From contig OZ024824.1 in assembly GCA_964016985.1 (NCBI GenBank), positions 49,145,587 through 49,209,586 on the forward strand: a stretch of DNA of 64,000 nt, in the 5' to 3' direction. Position 1 is the stretch's first letter. Every line of letters begins with the position of its first letter. The notes under the pieces are model-generated. The model saw only the letters and a list, made by a program, of their open reading frames with translations. It was not told the DNA's origin and ran no database searches. This document shows positions 21,675 to 33,482 of the stretch, in pieces. The stretch comes from Anodontia alba. Taxonomy: Eukaryota; Mollusca; Bivalvia; Lucinida; Lucinidae. The position numbers and the translations under genes are program-made.

Positions 21675-22400
21675 TAGAAAAACATACAAAGGCTGTAATA
21701 GTCGGGTTATTTCTAACTTGCTAACAGGTGATGAAACCTGAGTGCACATGTTTGAGTCACAAAGAAGGGCTGATAAAAAGCAATGGAAGTGAAAAGTTCA
21801 AAAACGCCCATGTATTGCCAAGAGAACCATAAGTTTGAAAAAGATGTTGTATGTAATTTTCTTTAATTCAAGTGGGTATGTAATTTTCTTTAATTCAAGT
21901 GGGCCAGTCGTTCAAGTGCCTTATCCATCTAGTCACTGGCCGATTCTACAAGAATTCTGTACTGAAGAAAGTGAAAGAGTTTTACAATAAGAAACGACCA
22001 AGCAAAGGATGGTCAGGAGTCCCCTTTTACATGACAACGCCTCCTCTCATAAGTGTGAGGTTGTTAAGTCTTTTTTGGCTTCTGAAAAGGTGAAAGTTTT
22101 AAACCATCCACCTTATTCACCTGATCTGAGTCCCTGTGACTTCTTTTTATTTCCAAGGCTTAAGAAAATGCTTTCTGGAAATAAGTATATGTCTAGAAGT
22201 TCTCTTGGCAGGACTATTTATCAGTGTCTCCAACAGATACCAAAAGAAGACTATTTATCTGTTTTTCACGACTGGGTAAAAAGGTTACAAAAATGTGTTT
22301 CAGTAAAGGGGGAATACTTTGAAGGTTTAAAAATATGTTTGATAAAACATAACACTGAAGTAATCCGAACCCAGTGACAAAACTTTTTGCAGGACCCTCA
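21675..22400 (+). mobile_element. Mariner-type transposon, 5'-truncated copy
   Basis: The sequence from GAAAAACATACAAAGGCTG to the 3' terminus ACTTTTTGCAGGACCCTCA matches the element entering the window end at 62860. The right terminus at 22400 is followed by TA, and its complement TGAGGGTCCTGCAAAAAGTT resembles the left terminus at 62860 (CGAGGGTCGTGCAAAAAGTT). The 5' half, including the DNA-binding domain, is absent. A TTCAAGTGGG segment with its upstream 30 bp is tandemly duplicated at about 21858-21903. Confidence 0.9.
21700..22377 (+). pseudogene. Mariner transposase fragment (catalytic domain)
   Basis: It begins in VISNLLTGDET, where the Trp codon after GDET is replaced by a stop (ACCTGA). 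The later part from 22009 is open: LLHDNASSHKCEVVKSF holds the second Asp, and YSPDLSPCDFFLFP places the third Asp 34 residues later (DD34D). The C-terminus reads KGEYFEGLK. The region between carries frameshifts. The best-preserved frame, 22009-22377, lacks a transposase start and all DNA-binding sequence, so it is a remnant. Confidence 0.92.
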
Positions 22401-22655
22401 TACAATAGGTCATACTTGAGCACATATTCATTGATACAAAACATTGTTTAAATAGACTTTAGGATGGCAAACAGTGTGATTTTGTAGAACATGTACAAAT
22501 ATATGAACAATATCAGCAGATTCCTGCATATGTATGCATGACTAATTCAACAGAACATACCCTCACTATGAGAATGAACATTAAAATATATCAGTTGCCA
22601 TAGCAAATATGTTTGCAAATAAATACTGCACATCAGCTTGTACACATGTAACACA

Positions 22656-22964
22656 AGCCGGCCTCAGTGGCTCAGCTGGATGCGCATCCAACTGGCGATC
22701 AGGAGGTCGCGGGTTCGACCCCCGCCAGGTCGGCAACATTCTTTCGCGGAGATTTGCTAATGAAATGTTTTCTACAGTCATTCTCTCCCTTCCACTGATT
22801 CAAGAAGGGCAGTTGTCAGTTTCTGCCGAAAGAATGTGCACATTACTGGTTAACAGCTTAGAGGACTAAGCCTGCCCAGTAAAAGTGTTGTTAGGTAAAC
22901 TGACCACGCTCAACATGACCCCATTTGGTTGACTGGGCCGTAAAACCTCAACACAAACAAACAA
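22656..22964 (+). mobile_element. tRNA-derived SINE, copy 1 (full length)
   Basis: It is flanked by a perfect 12-bp duplication, ACATGTAACACA (22644-22655 and 22965-22976). The 5' end resembles a tRNA: an A-box-like GTGGCTCAGCTGGATGC and a B box GGTTCGACCCC. A tRNA-unrelated body follows (TCTCCCTTCCACTGATTC, GCTTAGAGGACTAAGCCTGC, GTTGACTGGGCCGTAAAACC) and a CAACACAAACAAACAAAC tail. The body is shared with 35337-35643 and 45955-46129. It is not a functional tRNA: the acceptor stem and anticodon arm do not close. Confidence 0.93.
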
Positions 22965-22976
22965 ACATGTAACACA

Positions 22977-23985
22977 TATTACACAAATATATCTACATTG
23001 TCCAGCATAGAGCTGCATATATAATTCCACAGAAAATACCCTCACTATGCCTTCTGTGAATTAAGCAAGTACATGTACGCTTGTAAATAACTGAAGCACA
23101 TTAATTTACACATACATGTATATGTATAAAGTATGCAATTACATCTATAGAGTGTATTTTAAATGTGCATGTATAATTATACAGCACAAACCTGCCAACT
23201 GTGAATGAACAATACTTACATAGCACTTGCCATATCAAATATGTTAGCAAGCAGATATAGCAAATACGCTTACGGGTCATTCATGTTTTTCCCTACTCAT
23301 TGACTAGAATGTGAAACTGTTAGTAGAACTGTGTCAAGTTTCTCACCTGGTTCCAGTGATGATTCATACTGTTTGTAGTCATACAAGAAAAAGGTAGTCT
23401 CTGATCTAAATTTCAAAAACTCATTTCCTGGGATGGTTGAAGAATGGACTGGGCCTGTTTCAAGTATCTGATCAGATTTCAGTCCATAAATTATACTCTT
23501 TGCACTAATGCAATACTGTATAAAGGAAAAGGATGGTCTGTTGACTTAAATTGGAAAAAAAAAAAAAAATCATAAGTTTGGAAAGAATGGGATGACCCAG
23601 TTTTTCAGCACCCCTCTTATATCTTTATGTGCCTTTCATCTTGTCATCATTTCTTTTACAGTTTTTTATTTCCCAGGTTTTTTCTAGTTTTAAGGTAGGC
23701 CTTAAATTCAATATCACAGCTGTCTTCTAGAAATTTAAAATATAGTGTTGGAAAGGGCCAGTCCATTTTCCCATCGCTCCAAGTCCTTTAAAACAAACAA
23801 TATTTGTTATTCAACATCTTGTCATACTACTTTTGAAATGAAATGGGGTGGGGAAAAACTGACTGGGTGGGGAATAGGCACGGTCCTTCCTTGGGGAACA
23901 ACAGGCCAGAGGAAGAAACTGTAAGCTTGCCCACCTCGCCATCTACAAATCATTTATTTGTGTGTATGGGTGGACCTACTATAAG
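22977..23985. other. Intronic stretch, no feature recognised
   Basis: AT-rich sequence with a short A run at about 23555. No exon-like, RNA-like or repeat structure that I can support. Phrases such as CACTATG and AACATACCCTCACTATG recur at 22555 and 23035, suggesting an old local duplication. Confidence 0.4.
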
Positions 23986-24720
23986 TACGGTAAATGTCCT
24001 AAAATTTCAAACAAAATTAAATAATTTCCGTTCTTGCTGTTCGAAATTTTAGGAATTATGATTTGCTAAAAAATTTACTTTTCAAAATTTTAGGACAGAT
24101 TCACTGACAGTCAAAGGACCTAAAGGACCTATACGATGAATGGGTTTTCTTATTTGCTATGTATGATTGGTAAACTGAATGTGAAATTGTATGAACTAAT
24201 AAATAATTACCACATTGATGTTTGTTTTCAATTCTATCCGATTAATTTTATGTTGAGTAAATGTTCCTCATAACAAAACAATTAATTATCCCATACACTA
24301 ATTAATTGCCAGGTACGTTTGTTCGGCACTCCGAGATAAAATAAGCTAGCTTAGTCCACTGTCTTTTTACGTAACAACCCTCTTCACTTTACCGCACTGA
24401 GATAGACAAGCTGACCAAAAATACTTCAAAAGGGTACCGCATGTTTGTTCTTGTTTGAACCACAACAGAAACAGTCCCATTCCTCAAAGGTGAAGGGTGG
24501 AGTTTAAATGTGAAAAGCGCAGACTGATTAGAATTTCCGCTGTTTTGAAGTGCAGTATTCACACTGCTTGCTGACATAATACATTCTGTTGACCATATAC
24601 GTAGACCCAGATCAGACCCTTCCAATACATAGACTGCGTGGATGCACATGTTGATCTTGTCTATGCTGGTCTCAAATGTCATAAGGTTGTTTCTCATGCA
24701 TAAACGAACAGTGCAGACAA
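23986..24720. repeat. Dispersed ~0.75-kb repeat, copy 1
   Basis: It is directly repeated at 31745-32524. Shared blocks include GGTAAATGTCCTA, GCTGTTCGAAATTTTAGGAA, TTTTCTTATTTGCTATGT, ATTAGAATTTCCGCTGTTTT and ACATAGACTGCGTGGATG. The left part has inverted CCTAAAATTTC / GAAATTTTAGG motifs. The open frame on the minus strand in 24389-24793 falls within this repeat, partly recurs at 32190-32426, and is not treated as a gene. Confidence 0.75.
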
Positions 24721-25491
24721 CAGCTTGCACTAAATGCAGCCTGATCAAGATCAAAGATTTTAGATCTGCAGTAAACTGAACTATATATGCCAAACCTGTG
24801 AACTGCTGTTATTGTTTTTAGTGCTCATATTTAACCCTTGTCCTGTTGAACCCGGACATACCAGGATATTATATGGCTGAAGAAGCCAACTGATCTGGAT
24901 CTGCACTGTTTGTCATTAAATATGTGAATTTGTATCAAAAACCCCGATCCAGTAATCTGATTGGCTGGAAATTAGATTTTTTTCATATGTAGTATGGTGA
25001 TAGATATTGGTCCAAAATTTTATGCAGAGCCATCCCCACCTGGCTACATGACCTCAAAATCAAGGTGACTGTTATGCCATAGGCAGCCAAGACACACCAA
25101 GGGTGACTTCCAATTTGATTAAGCCCCGGGTTGGGTGATGTCTAACTAACTGTACCACTACACAGAAGACTCAAATAAAGTTAGAATTTTTACAGTTTTT
25201 TTTTTTACATGTAATATTTACAACACATAAAACAATACAGGCATTAACATAATACAACACTTCACACACAATTTGATGCAAATCTCTTCACGCTAGCACA
25301 GTTGGGGAACTATACTTGTATATTACTTGATTAACTTGGCTTGGTTAATCAATTAAATACACTCAGTATATACCCAACCAAATGAGGATAACTCTGTGTG
25401 CTAATGTGAAGAGATTGCCTCCCTTTCCTATATTATTTCTATGGTGCCTTTATTTTGTTTTTGTTTTTTTAAGTTTTATTATACTTTTAAT
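24721..25491. other. Intronic stretch with a fragment of the TATTGGTCCAAAGTTTT monomer
   Basis: Around 24995-25070 the sequence GATAGATATTGGTCCAAAATT followed by GCCATCCCCACC is a degenerate piece of the monomer that forms 27700-29400 and 34209-35240. The rest is unassigned. Confidence 0.4.
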
Positions 25492-26731
25492 CAGGGCTCT
25501 GGAAATTCTGAAATCTGAATCGGTCCAGCCGATGACGATGAAGTCATCAATGAGCCCATTTCCAAAAAAAAAAAAAATATAATATCACCTGTCACGAAAA
25601 CTAATGACAATTGGCAGTCCTATAACTCCTTTTAAATAATACACCTCAACTCCGTTATATGACGGAAGTCCAGGTATAACGAGCATGATCCAAGCTAGTG
25701 TCATCAATAAATACAGTCAGGTATGTAAAAAGAAAGAAAGAAAAAAAAAAAGGCACGATTTTGTTGTTATTTCCACCTCCGCAGGGTTTTCCTAGATAAC
25801 TATTTATAAACAACTGATTCCCGTCTTGTGTAAGCGCGAAGATGGCGGGATACAGGAGAGATTGAACGAAACTACTTTCATGGACCTAATTAGGTCTAAT
25901 AAAAAAGGGCCTGCACCACAAGCGGTTTTGCAGTTTTCAATTTTTCAAGATCTGACCAGACTGCTTAAATTTTAAGCACTGACCAATCTTGTCTAGCGCA
26001 AGTGGTGCATTACTTATTTTTACCGTGAAATCTACCTTGAATTATCCTTGCGAGTTATGGCCATCAACAAAAAAAAAAAAGAAGCAATCAATAAAACCCA
26101 AATCAGACGCCGTTGTATACGACATCTGATTAGGTTTGGGAATTAATTTATCAAATCTGGGACCGACAAACCATGTTGATCAAAACAAAAAAAGAAGAGG
26201 AAGAGCATTCTTTTATCTCTCTCAGTTAAAGCAACCTTTGATCTTTTGGACACGCCGACTGCACCTGATGTTTTGCAGTCTCAGTGTATTCACACGTGTC
26301 ACACAAACGGATTAATTATCAGACTACTGTTACTGATGATTCATGTTAATCGCTTGTTTACCGCACAAAGGACAGTGGAGTGTTAATTTTTTTTGACAAT
26401 GTTTGGACAATGACGTAATTATTTTGTGCTGCGGTAGGTTGCCGTTATTCATCTGTCTCTCCAATATACATGTCAAATGACCGTTTAGAGCCTTTTATCT
26501 ACCATAATATCACATTTAAAAGGTGTGCGGACGTTGTCAGTTTGGGAAGACTTGACCGTTTGTGATTTTTTAGACATCATTGATTCTTGAAAATTGGTTG
26601 GTTGGGGAAAAAATGGGGTTCAAGACACAAACCTGTTGGACTGAATTATTAGCGTTTTTGGGTGTTTGAAACCGGTCCAGAATTCTTATTTTCGGTCCAG
26701 ACCGGCTATTTTCCGGTTTTCCGGAGCCCTG
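25492..26731. mobile_element. hAT-like non-autonomous element with CAGGGCTCTGGAAA ends
   Basis: The ends CAGGGCTCTGGAAA (25492) and TTTTCCGGAGCCCTG (ending 26731) are inverted with one mismatch. The 8-bp flanks are similar but not identical, so the target duplication is only suggestive. GGTCCAG motifs are subterminal at both ends. The interior contains a hairpin at about 26098-26145 (ACCCAAATCAGA / TCTGATTAGGTTTGG) and a block at about 26280-26430 also found inverted inside the unrelated TIR element at 48267-49930. No transposase is seen. Confidence 0.75.
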
Positions 26732-27587
26732 CTTCTTAATTATTGATTGAGCTCATCTTTTAATTATTGATTGGGCTCATCTTATTACTCATATTTATTT
26801 AGTCACAGCCTTAATAATATTCTTGTATGTCGGAATCACTTGATCACTTGAACAGTGATTGTTCACACTTCTGGCTGTTTACTGCCCCGCATTAGATTCT
26901 TGTTTGGTGACCTCTGCTTGCCCAAGACTGGAATCTAGCGTAGGTACTGCACTTCATATGGAGATCAACTGTCCTTGGAAGACATGGAAGGACACAACTA
27001 AAAAGAAACAAAACACAGACTAAGGACATGTTCTATAATAACCTAAGATGAAGCCCTCTAAGATTCTACCCCCTTATTCTACAATGACGCACGTCACCGT
27101 ATAGAGTGATTGACGTCATTGACGTCGCGGCTGATTATCTGACGCCATGATATACCCAAAACTGATGTCGACATGACTCATCTGTGACCTCCATCCCTTA
27201 TAATGACATTGACGCAGTTGACGGTGAGAGCTCGCTAACCGTTGGCAATGTCGTCCGCTTTGTGTCATAACATCATGTACAAGCTCCATTTCCATACATA
27301 CAAAAATTATTATATTATATGAATGACAATCAGGGACATGACATTCCAAATGTTGCAACCCTAAATGTCACCGACATTACTAATGTCAAACACCTCCGAC
27401 TTTTGGATAACGAGCAGAGGGAGAGTAGTATTGGATCAACTCCAACTATTATAAACACGGTGCCCTGATCAGACAAAATCAGAACACTTAAAATATTACA
27501 TATATTCCACAATAATTACTCCTAAAATTTTTCTCCTTCATTGAAACAGTGATTATGCAGGTGGAATAATACAAATTTACCATGATT
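26732..27587. other. Intronic stretch with a TGACG-rich segment
   Basis: A short repeat TTAATTATTGATTG(A/G)GCTCATCTT occurs twice at about 26735-26785. At 27085-27250 many TGACG words cluster, including one full CRE-type TGACGTCA at about 27112. No gene is recognised. Confidence 0.4.
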
Positions 27588-29520
27588 ATACCCCGACATA
27601 CGAAGTATGTGGGAGTATATAGTTTTCGCTTTTCCGTTCGTTCGTTCGTTCGTACGTACGTTCGTTCCTTCGTATGTTCGTTCGTTCGTCTTTCCATCAC
27701 AGGGTCAAAGTTTTTGCGTTAAAGTTTATAAGACCTCATATTTTGAAGACCCTTTGATGGATTTCATTCATATTTGGCATGATGGTAGATATAGGTCTAA
27801 AGTTTTTATCAGCACCATCCCGACCCTGGGGGTGACCTTGGGGTCAAGGTCACGGACTTAGAATTTTCATAAAAAAGTCAAAGTTTTTTGTGTTTAAGTT
27901 TATATAGCTATATCATCAAGACCCTTGAGGAATTTCATTTATATTTGACATGTTGCTAGATATCGGCCTAGAGTCTTACTCCGCATGATCCCCACCCAGG
28001 GTGTGACCGAGGTCAAGGTCACAAAATTAGAATTTTCATATAAAAGTAAAAATTTTTGCGTTTAAGTTTATATAGCCATATCATCAAGACCTTTTGTTAA
28101 ATTTCAGTATCCCCTAATTGAAAGGTCCAGCAGATATAGCTATCAGCAAGGAATCTGTTTGTCTGTCCGTCTATCCATTGAAGCATTATTCGTTCATACT
28201 TTATTTTTGTCTTAGGGTCAAAGTTTTTACATTAAAGTTTATAAGACCTCATATTATGAAGACCTTTTGATGGATTTCATTTATATTTGGCATGATGGTA
28301 GATATAGGTATAAAGTTTTTATCTGCATCATCCCCACCCTGGGGGTGACCTTTGGGTCAAGGTCACAGACTTAGAATTTTCATAAAAATGTCAAAATTTT
28401 TGTGTTTAAGTTTATATAGCTGTATCATCAAGACCATTGCGGAATTTCATTTATATTTGACATGTTACTATATATTGGCCTAGAGTCTTACTCCGCATGA
28501 TCCCCACCCCGGGTGTGACTGAGGTCAAGGTCACAAACTTAGAAGTTTCATTTAAAAGTAAAAGTTTTTGCGTTTAAGTTTATATAGCCATATCATCAAG
28601 ACCTTTTGTTAAATTTTATTATCCCCTAATTGAAAGGTTGAGCGGATATGGCTATCAGCAAGGAATCTGTTTGTCTATCCGTCCGTCCGTTGAAGCATTA
28701 TTCGTTCATACTTTATTTTTGTCTTAGGTTCAAAGTTTTTACGTTCAAGTTTATAAGACCTTATATTATGAAGACCCTTTGATGGATTTCATTCAGGTTT
28801 GGCCTGATGGTAGATATAGGGCTTAAGTTTTTATCAGCACCAACCCTATCCCGGGAAATAACCTTGGGGTCAAGGTCACGGACTTAGAATTTTCATAAAT
28901 AAATCGAAATTTTTGTGTTTATGTTTATATAGCTATACCATCAAGACCCTTTGAGGAGTTTCATTTATATTTTACATGTTGGTAGATATAGGTCTAGAGT
29001 TTTACTCAGCATCATCCTTATCCTGGGGTATGACCTTGAGGTCAAGGTCACAGACTTAGAAATTTCATATAAAAGTAAAAAAAAAAATGCATCTAAGTTT
29101 ATATAGCTATATTATGAAGACCCTTTTGTTGGTTTCATTAATATTAAGCATGATGGTATATATAGGTCTGAAGTTTTTCTCGGCACCATATCCCCAAGCT
29201 GGGGCATGGCTTTTAAGTCAAGGTCATAGACTTTTCATACAAATGTCATTTTTGCTTATATTATAAAGACTGATTGATTTCACTAGTATATGGTGATAGT
29301 TATAGGGCTAAAGTTTTATTTAGCTCAATCCCTGCACCTGTGCCTGATCTTTGAGTTCAAGGGCTTCATATTATGTGTGATTGAATTTTTTCAATGTTAT
29401 TACATATAGCATACAACTGCCATCTCCAGAGTCAAAGCTACATACTTTGTGCTCTTTAAAAAGTGGCGGTAGCGCAGGTCAGGGGTATACGTGCTCCGCT
29501 GGGCACTTTGTCTAGTTTCT
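27588..29520 (+). mobile_element. Tandem-repeat element with CATACGAAGTATG hairpin head and ~511-bp higher-order repeat
   Basis: It starts TATACCCCGACATACGAAGT, where ACATAC-GAA-GTATGT folds back, followed by a TTCG microsatellite (about 27640-27690). The internal array alternates related ~170-bp monomers (AAAGTTTATAAGACCTC..., GTTTATATAGCTATATCATC...) in a higher-order unit: TTGAAGCATTATTCGTTCAT recurs at about 28179 and 28690. The end is CTGGGCACTTTGTCTAGTTT, also found at about 35240. No coding sequence. Confidence 0.78.
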
Positions 29521-29642
29521 TAATATAATTACCTCAATTAACTATTAAACTTAGAAAGAAGAAAAAACTTTGCGTATGTATGTGGGTGTGTGCATGTCTG
29601 TATGTTCATGCGTATGTTTGCGTGTTGTGATGCGTATGTAAA

Positions 29643-29946
29643 ATGAAGTTTTTAAAAGTAAAACATATTTTAACTATCAATAATTAACCTATAGATAATG
29701 TGCTATTCTATTTTGTATTTCAAACCTTCCACAGAAAACATGACAGTTCTGTCGTCTTAAAGAGTCTTAATCCAGAAGGTCCCTTAGGCAGTTCCCTGTG
29801 TGCCGTCACTCTTCCCGCTTTTTCAATCACATGTCTGTTTCTTTGAAGGATAATTCAATATAACTGAGCTAAGTGGGGAGGGAGGTGGGATTCTCTTATC
29901 TATAGATTAAGTATTGCTAGTTAAAATATGTTTTACTTTTAAAAAC
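29643..29946. mobile_element. Short MITE with long terminal inverted repeats
   Basis: The left end GAAGTTTTTAAAAGTAAAAC...CTATAGATAATGTGC is mirrored at the right by CTATAGATTAAG...GTTTTACTTTTAAAAACTTC, giving roughly 55-bp inverted ends. Its ends match those of the 5.4-kb insertion at 41633-47014, so it may be a short derivative of the same family. It is preceded by a TATGTGTGTG-rich stretch (29570-29640). Confidence 0.7.
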
Positions 29947-29949
29947 TTC

Positions 29950-31738
29950 ATTTTAACTGCACAATAAATTAACATATAGATAATGTGCTAGAATTTGCAG
30001 ATTAGGAGGGAGGAGCTCTTCTAGTTCTAACACAGATAATATATATAGAATCCCTATACCTCTAGATTAAGACTCAGGAAACTCTAAGGAATCAGATACA
30101 TTCTATTTCTATATGTAAGAGTTAGAATGATCTAGATTTGCTAATAACATATCTTTAAGGTAATAATACCTTATATGTTAATGGTGGACTGGAGGTTACC
30201 AGTTTTCTCAAGCAGCAGAGGCCTGAGTTCCTGCCCCCCCCCCCCCTCCTGCCCCCACTCCTTTGGTTTTTGGGTAACAACAGTTGGTCCCAAAAAAAGA
30301 ATGAATGAGTCATTGAGACATAACTTTCAATATTTGCACTTTAAAAGACAAATTTCAAGACTACTGTTTGAGGGTTTGAGCCGAAATCAAACAGATGTCG
30401 AGAAAGATATCTCTCTATCTTTGAGAGGCTAATTATTTAATAAGGAAATGTCTTCTCGGATGAGTTTCCTTTAGATAACCTACATCTCTCATAAATCCTA
30501 GAAATGTAATGATTATCTAAATTAGTAAATAGTCTAAATTATTTATTAATATGAAATAATTAGAATCTGCATGGTTAATTGGACCGATCTGACTGTTGCC
30601 AATAACCAGTTCATAATTCTTAATTAACCGTAAGACTTTATAAATTATTCCCTTTTGCATTTTGAGCTAAACAGGAATAATAATAATCTGGATAAATGGA
30701 CTAATCTTATTCTTGCCGAATACCCAGTTTAACCAACAATAATAGTGAACATAAGATTGATAGTTTTATATATTTCATCTGTTGCCAGGCTAACTGTGTT
30801 AACGTATCTTAGTCATGGCAATAGATACTAGAAAAAGATTGTCTACTTCTCCACATGAAAATGGACAACCTTAATAAATTTTTAACACTAAACTTCTACC
30901 AGAGGAGATTTAGGAAACGTTTCTTATCCTTGGCAAGAGTTAATAAAAGGAAAGATTGCTAACATCATCACGTAGAGTTTGGTAGCCATAAAATTTCTAA
31001 TAAGAGGAAAGGCTGATAACATAGCATACTGTATAACAGCCTCCAAGTTTAAAAGAAGATCCTACAATATCAATTAAAGATCTAATTATCTTAGAAAGAA
31101 CTGGCTAGAATTGATTCTATTACTAGATCTAAGTATTACATATCATGGATCTAATTCCTAGATAATTCTGATTAGCATTCTTAGTCAAAATCCGAAGGTA
31201 TATCGATAATTGACTATGCCGGAAAGAGAAGTCATTACCGAATCAACCATCTTCTATGACAAACTATGATATTAGTAAATTCTGACTCCGCTAATGCTTA
31301 AAACTTACCCCATGAGACGAGAATTGGGGAGTTTATTAAGCAAACTTCTACTAACCATAGTAAAGTTTATAAGTATACATGTCGAGTCGAATAATACTAA
31401 TTTTAATATCTTTGATAACCAAAGGCATAGAGGTTCAGAGAGGTAATAAACTATTCTGCACGTATATTACTGGAATAGTGAAAATAGATGATATTATCAT
31501 TAATAATATATATGAATGATAATAGAATATTCCTGTTATGGATAAATTGTTCTTCATAACTAAATTATCCAAACTGGATAGATAAATTAATTTATGAGAT
31601 ATCAATTCATAATAACCTATAAGATGTTCCAGTTTAAAGATGAATCATTTATTGTGATGGTTAGATTATCCAAAGAAACTGGTTATAAATGTAATATAAC
31701 TAAGGATTGTATATAATGATAAACAGTCCATATTGCTA
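29950..31738 (+). repeat. AT-rich repeat without ORFs, copy 1 (truncated)
   Basis: It starts ACTGCACAATAAATTAACAT. From about 30690 to 31735 it is collinear with the reverse complement of about 46745-45470: shared blocks include TTAACGTATCTTAGTC, GATTGTCTACTTCT, GAGATTTAGGAAACGTTT, TAACATCATCACGTAGAGTTTGG, AGAAAGAACTGGCTAGAAT and TATTACTGGAATAGTGA. It ends abruptly at the repeat starting at about 31745. No recognisable protein or RNA is seen. The stretch 30000-30690, with a 13-base C run at 30234-30246, is unassigned. Confidence 0.7.
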
Positions 31739-31744
31739 TACAGT

Positions 31745-32524
31745 AAATGTCCTACAGTAAATGTTTCGAACAAAATTAATTAATTTCAGTCCTGCTGTTC
31801 GAAATTTTAGGAATTATAATTTGCTAAAAGTTTACTGTTCGAAATTTTAGGACAGATACACTTACAGCCAAAATTGACCTGGCTATCGGACACTTTCAGA
31901 CACCAGAAACGATAAAAAAAAAAGGACCACCTATACGACGAAAGGGTTTTCTTATTTGCTATGTGTGATTGGTAAACTGAATGTGAAATTGTATGAACTA
32001 ATAAATAATTACCACACTGATGTTTGTTTTCAATTCCATCCGATTAATTCCCTGTCGAATAAATGTTTCTCATAACAAAATAATTGATTATCCGGTACAC
32101 TAATTAATCGCCATATATGTGTATTCGGCACAAGATCAGCTTTCCGTCCCTCATATGTGTATTTGGCACAACGTATCAACCCTCTTTACTTAACTGAACT
32201 GAGATACACAAACTTCAAAAGGGTACTGCACGTTTGTTCTTGTTTGAGCCACTACAGAAACACAAAAGTCCCTTTCCTCAGAGGTGAAATGTATGGCTTT
32301 CAAATGTGAAAAGAGCAGACTGATTAGAATTTCCGCTGTTTTGAAGCGCAGTATTGGCACTGCTTGCTGACATAATGCATTCTGTTGGCAATATGCGCAG
32401 ACCCAGATCAGATCCCCCCGATACATAGACTGCGTGGATGTGCATGTTGATCTTGTCTATGCTGGACTCAAAAATACCATAATGTCGTTTCTATTGGAAA
32501 GGACTCATACATAAAGGAACAGTG
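31745..32524. repeat. Dispersed ~0.75-kb repeat, copy 2
   Basis: Direct repeat of 23986-24720, with a ~50-bp extra segment near 31860-31925. Its left border coincides with the truncation of the AT-rich repeat, suggesting it inserted there. Confidence 0.72.
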
Positions 32525-33482
32525 TGATGGGCGGCATCAGAGTGACATAGAGATTCAGAATTGCTAAAATCCTTCCGTTCCAATATCCAAGATGGCAACC
32601 ATGGTGGCTATCTTGAAATTCTTGAAACAACATCTCCTCCTGAACCGTAAGTTGGATTGAGCTGAAACTTGATGGGAACCATCGAAGCGAAATAGAGAAT
32701 TAGAATTGCTAAAATCGTTCCATTAGGCTATCCAAGATGGCCATCTTGAAAATCTTGAAACCACATCTGCTCCCAAACCTTAAGTTAGATTGAGCCTAAA
32801 CGTTGTGGGAGGCACTAGGGCCACATGGAGATTTAGAATTGCTAAAATCATTCCCTTTTGATATCCAAGATGGCTGCCATGTCGTCCCAAACCGTAAATC
32901 GGATTGAGCTGAAACTTGATGGGTGGTATTGGAGCAACATAGAGATACAATATTGCTAAATTTTTTTCGTTCTGATGTCCAAGATGGCTGCAGTGGTGGC
33001 CATCTTGAAAATCTTCAAACCCAATGTTACTAAACCGCAAGTTAGATTGAGCCCAAACTTGGTGGAAGGCATTAGGGTGACATGGAGATTTAGAATTGCT
33101 AAATTTGTTCCATTCCAATATCCAAGATGGCTGCCATGGTGGCCAGCTTGAAAATCTTGAAACGACATCTGCTGTCTAACAGTAAGTAGGATTAAGCCAA
33201 AACTTGGTAGGAGGCATTGGGGAAACCTGCAGATTCAGAACTGCTAAATTCAATACATTCCGACATCCAAGGTGGCCATCTTGAAATTCATCAGATGACA
33301 TCTCCTCCAAAATCCATCTTGAAAATCTTCAAACCTCATCTGCTCCCTAATGGTAAGTCAGATTGAACCAGAACTTGTTGGGAGGCATTTGGGCGACATG
33401 GAGATTCAGAATTGCTAAAAACATTTTGTTACGATATCCACTATGGCTGCCTCAGTAGCCATTTTGAAGAGCTTCTATTGTT
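32525..33482 (+). repeat. Headless array of CCAAGATGGCTGCCATGG monomers
   Basis: About six monomers of roughly 160 bp carry ATTCAGAATTGCTAAAATC, ATATCCAAGATGG, GGTGGCCATCTTGAAAATC and GTAAGTTGGATTGAGC. It runs directly into a hairpin head at 33483, so it may be the displaced part of the same element. Confidence 0.75.

Noticed and set aside
22656..22735. Possible functional tRNA gene
   Set aside because: A and B boxes are present but the cloverleaf does not close, and the unit is the head of a SINE with target duplications and further copies.
24389..24793. 134-codon minus-strand frame
   Set aside because: It lies in a dispersed repeat whose second copy (32190-32426) keeps only part of the frame; no family motif.
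27607..27861. 84-codon frame rich in VRSFVRTFVPSYV
   Set aside because: Translation of the TTCG microsatellite in the element head.
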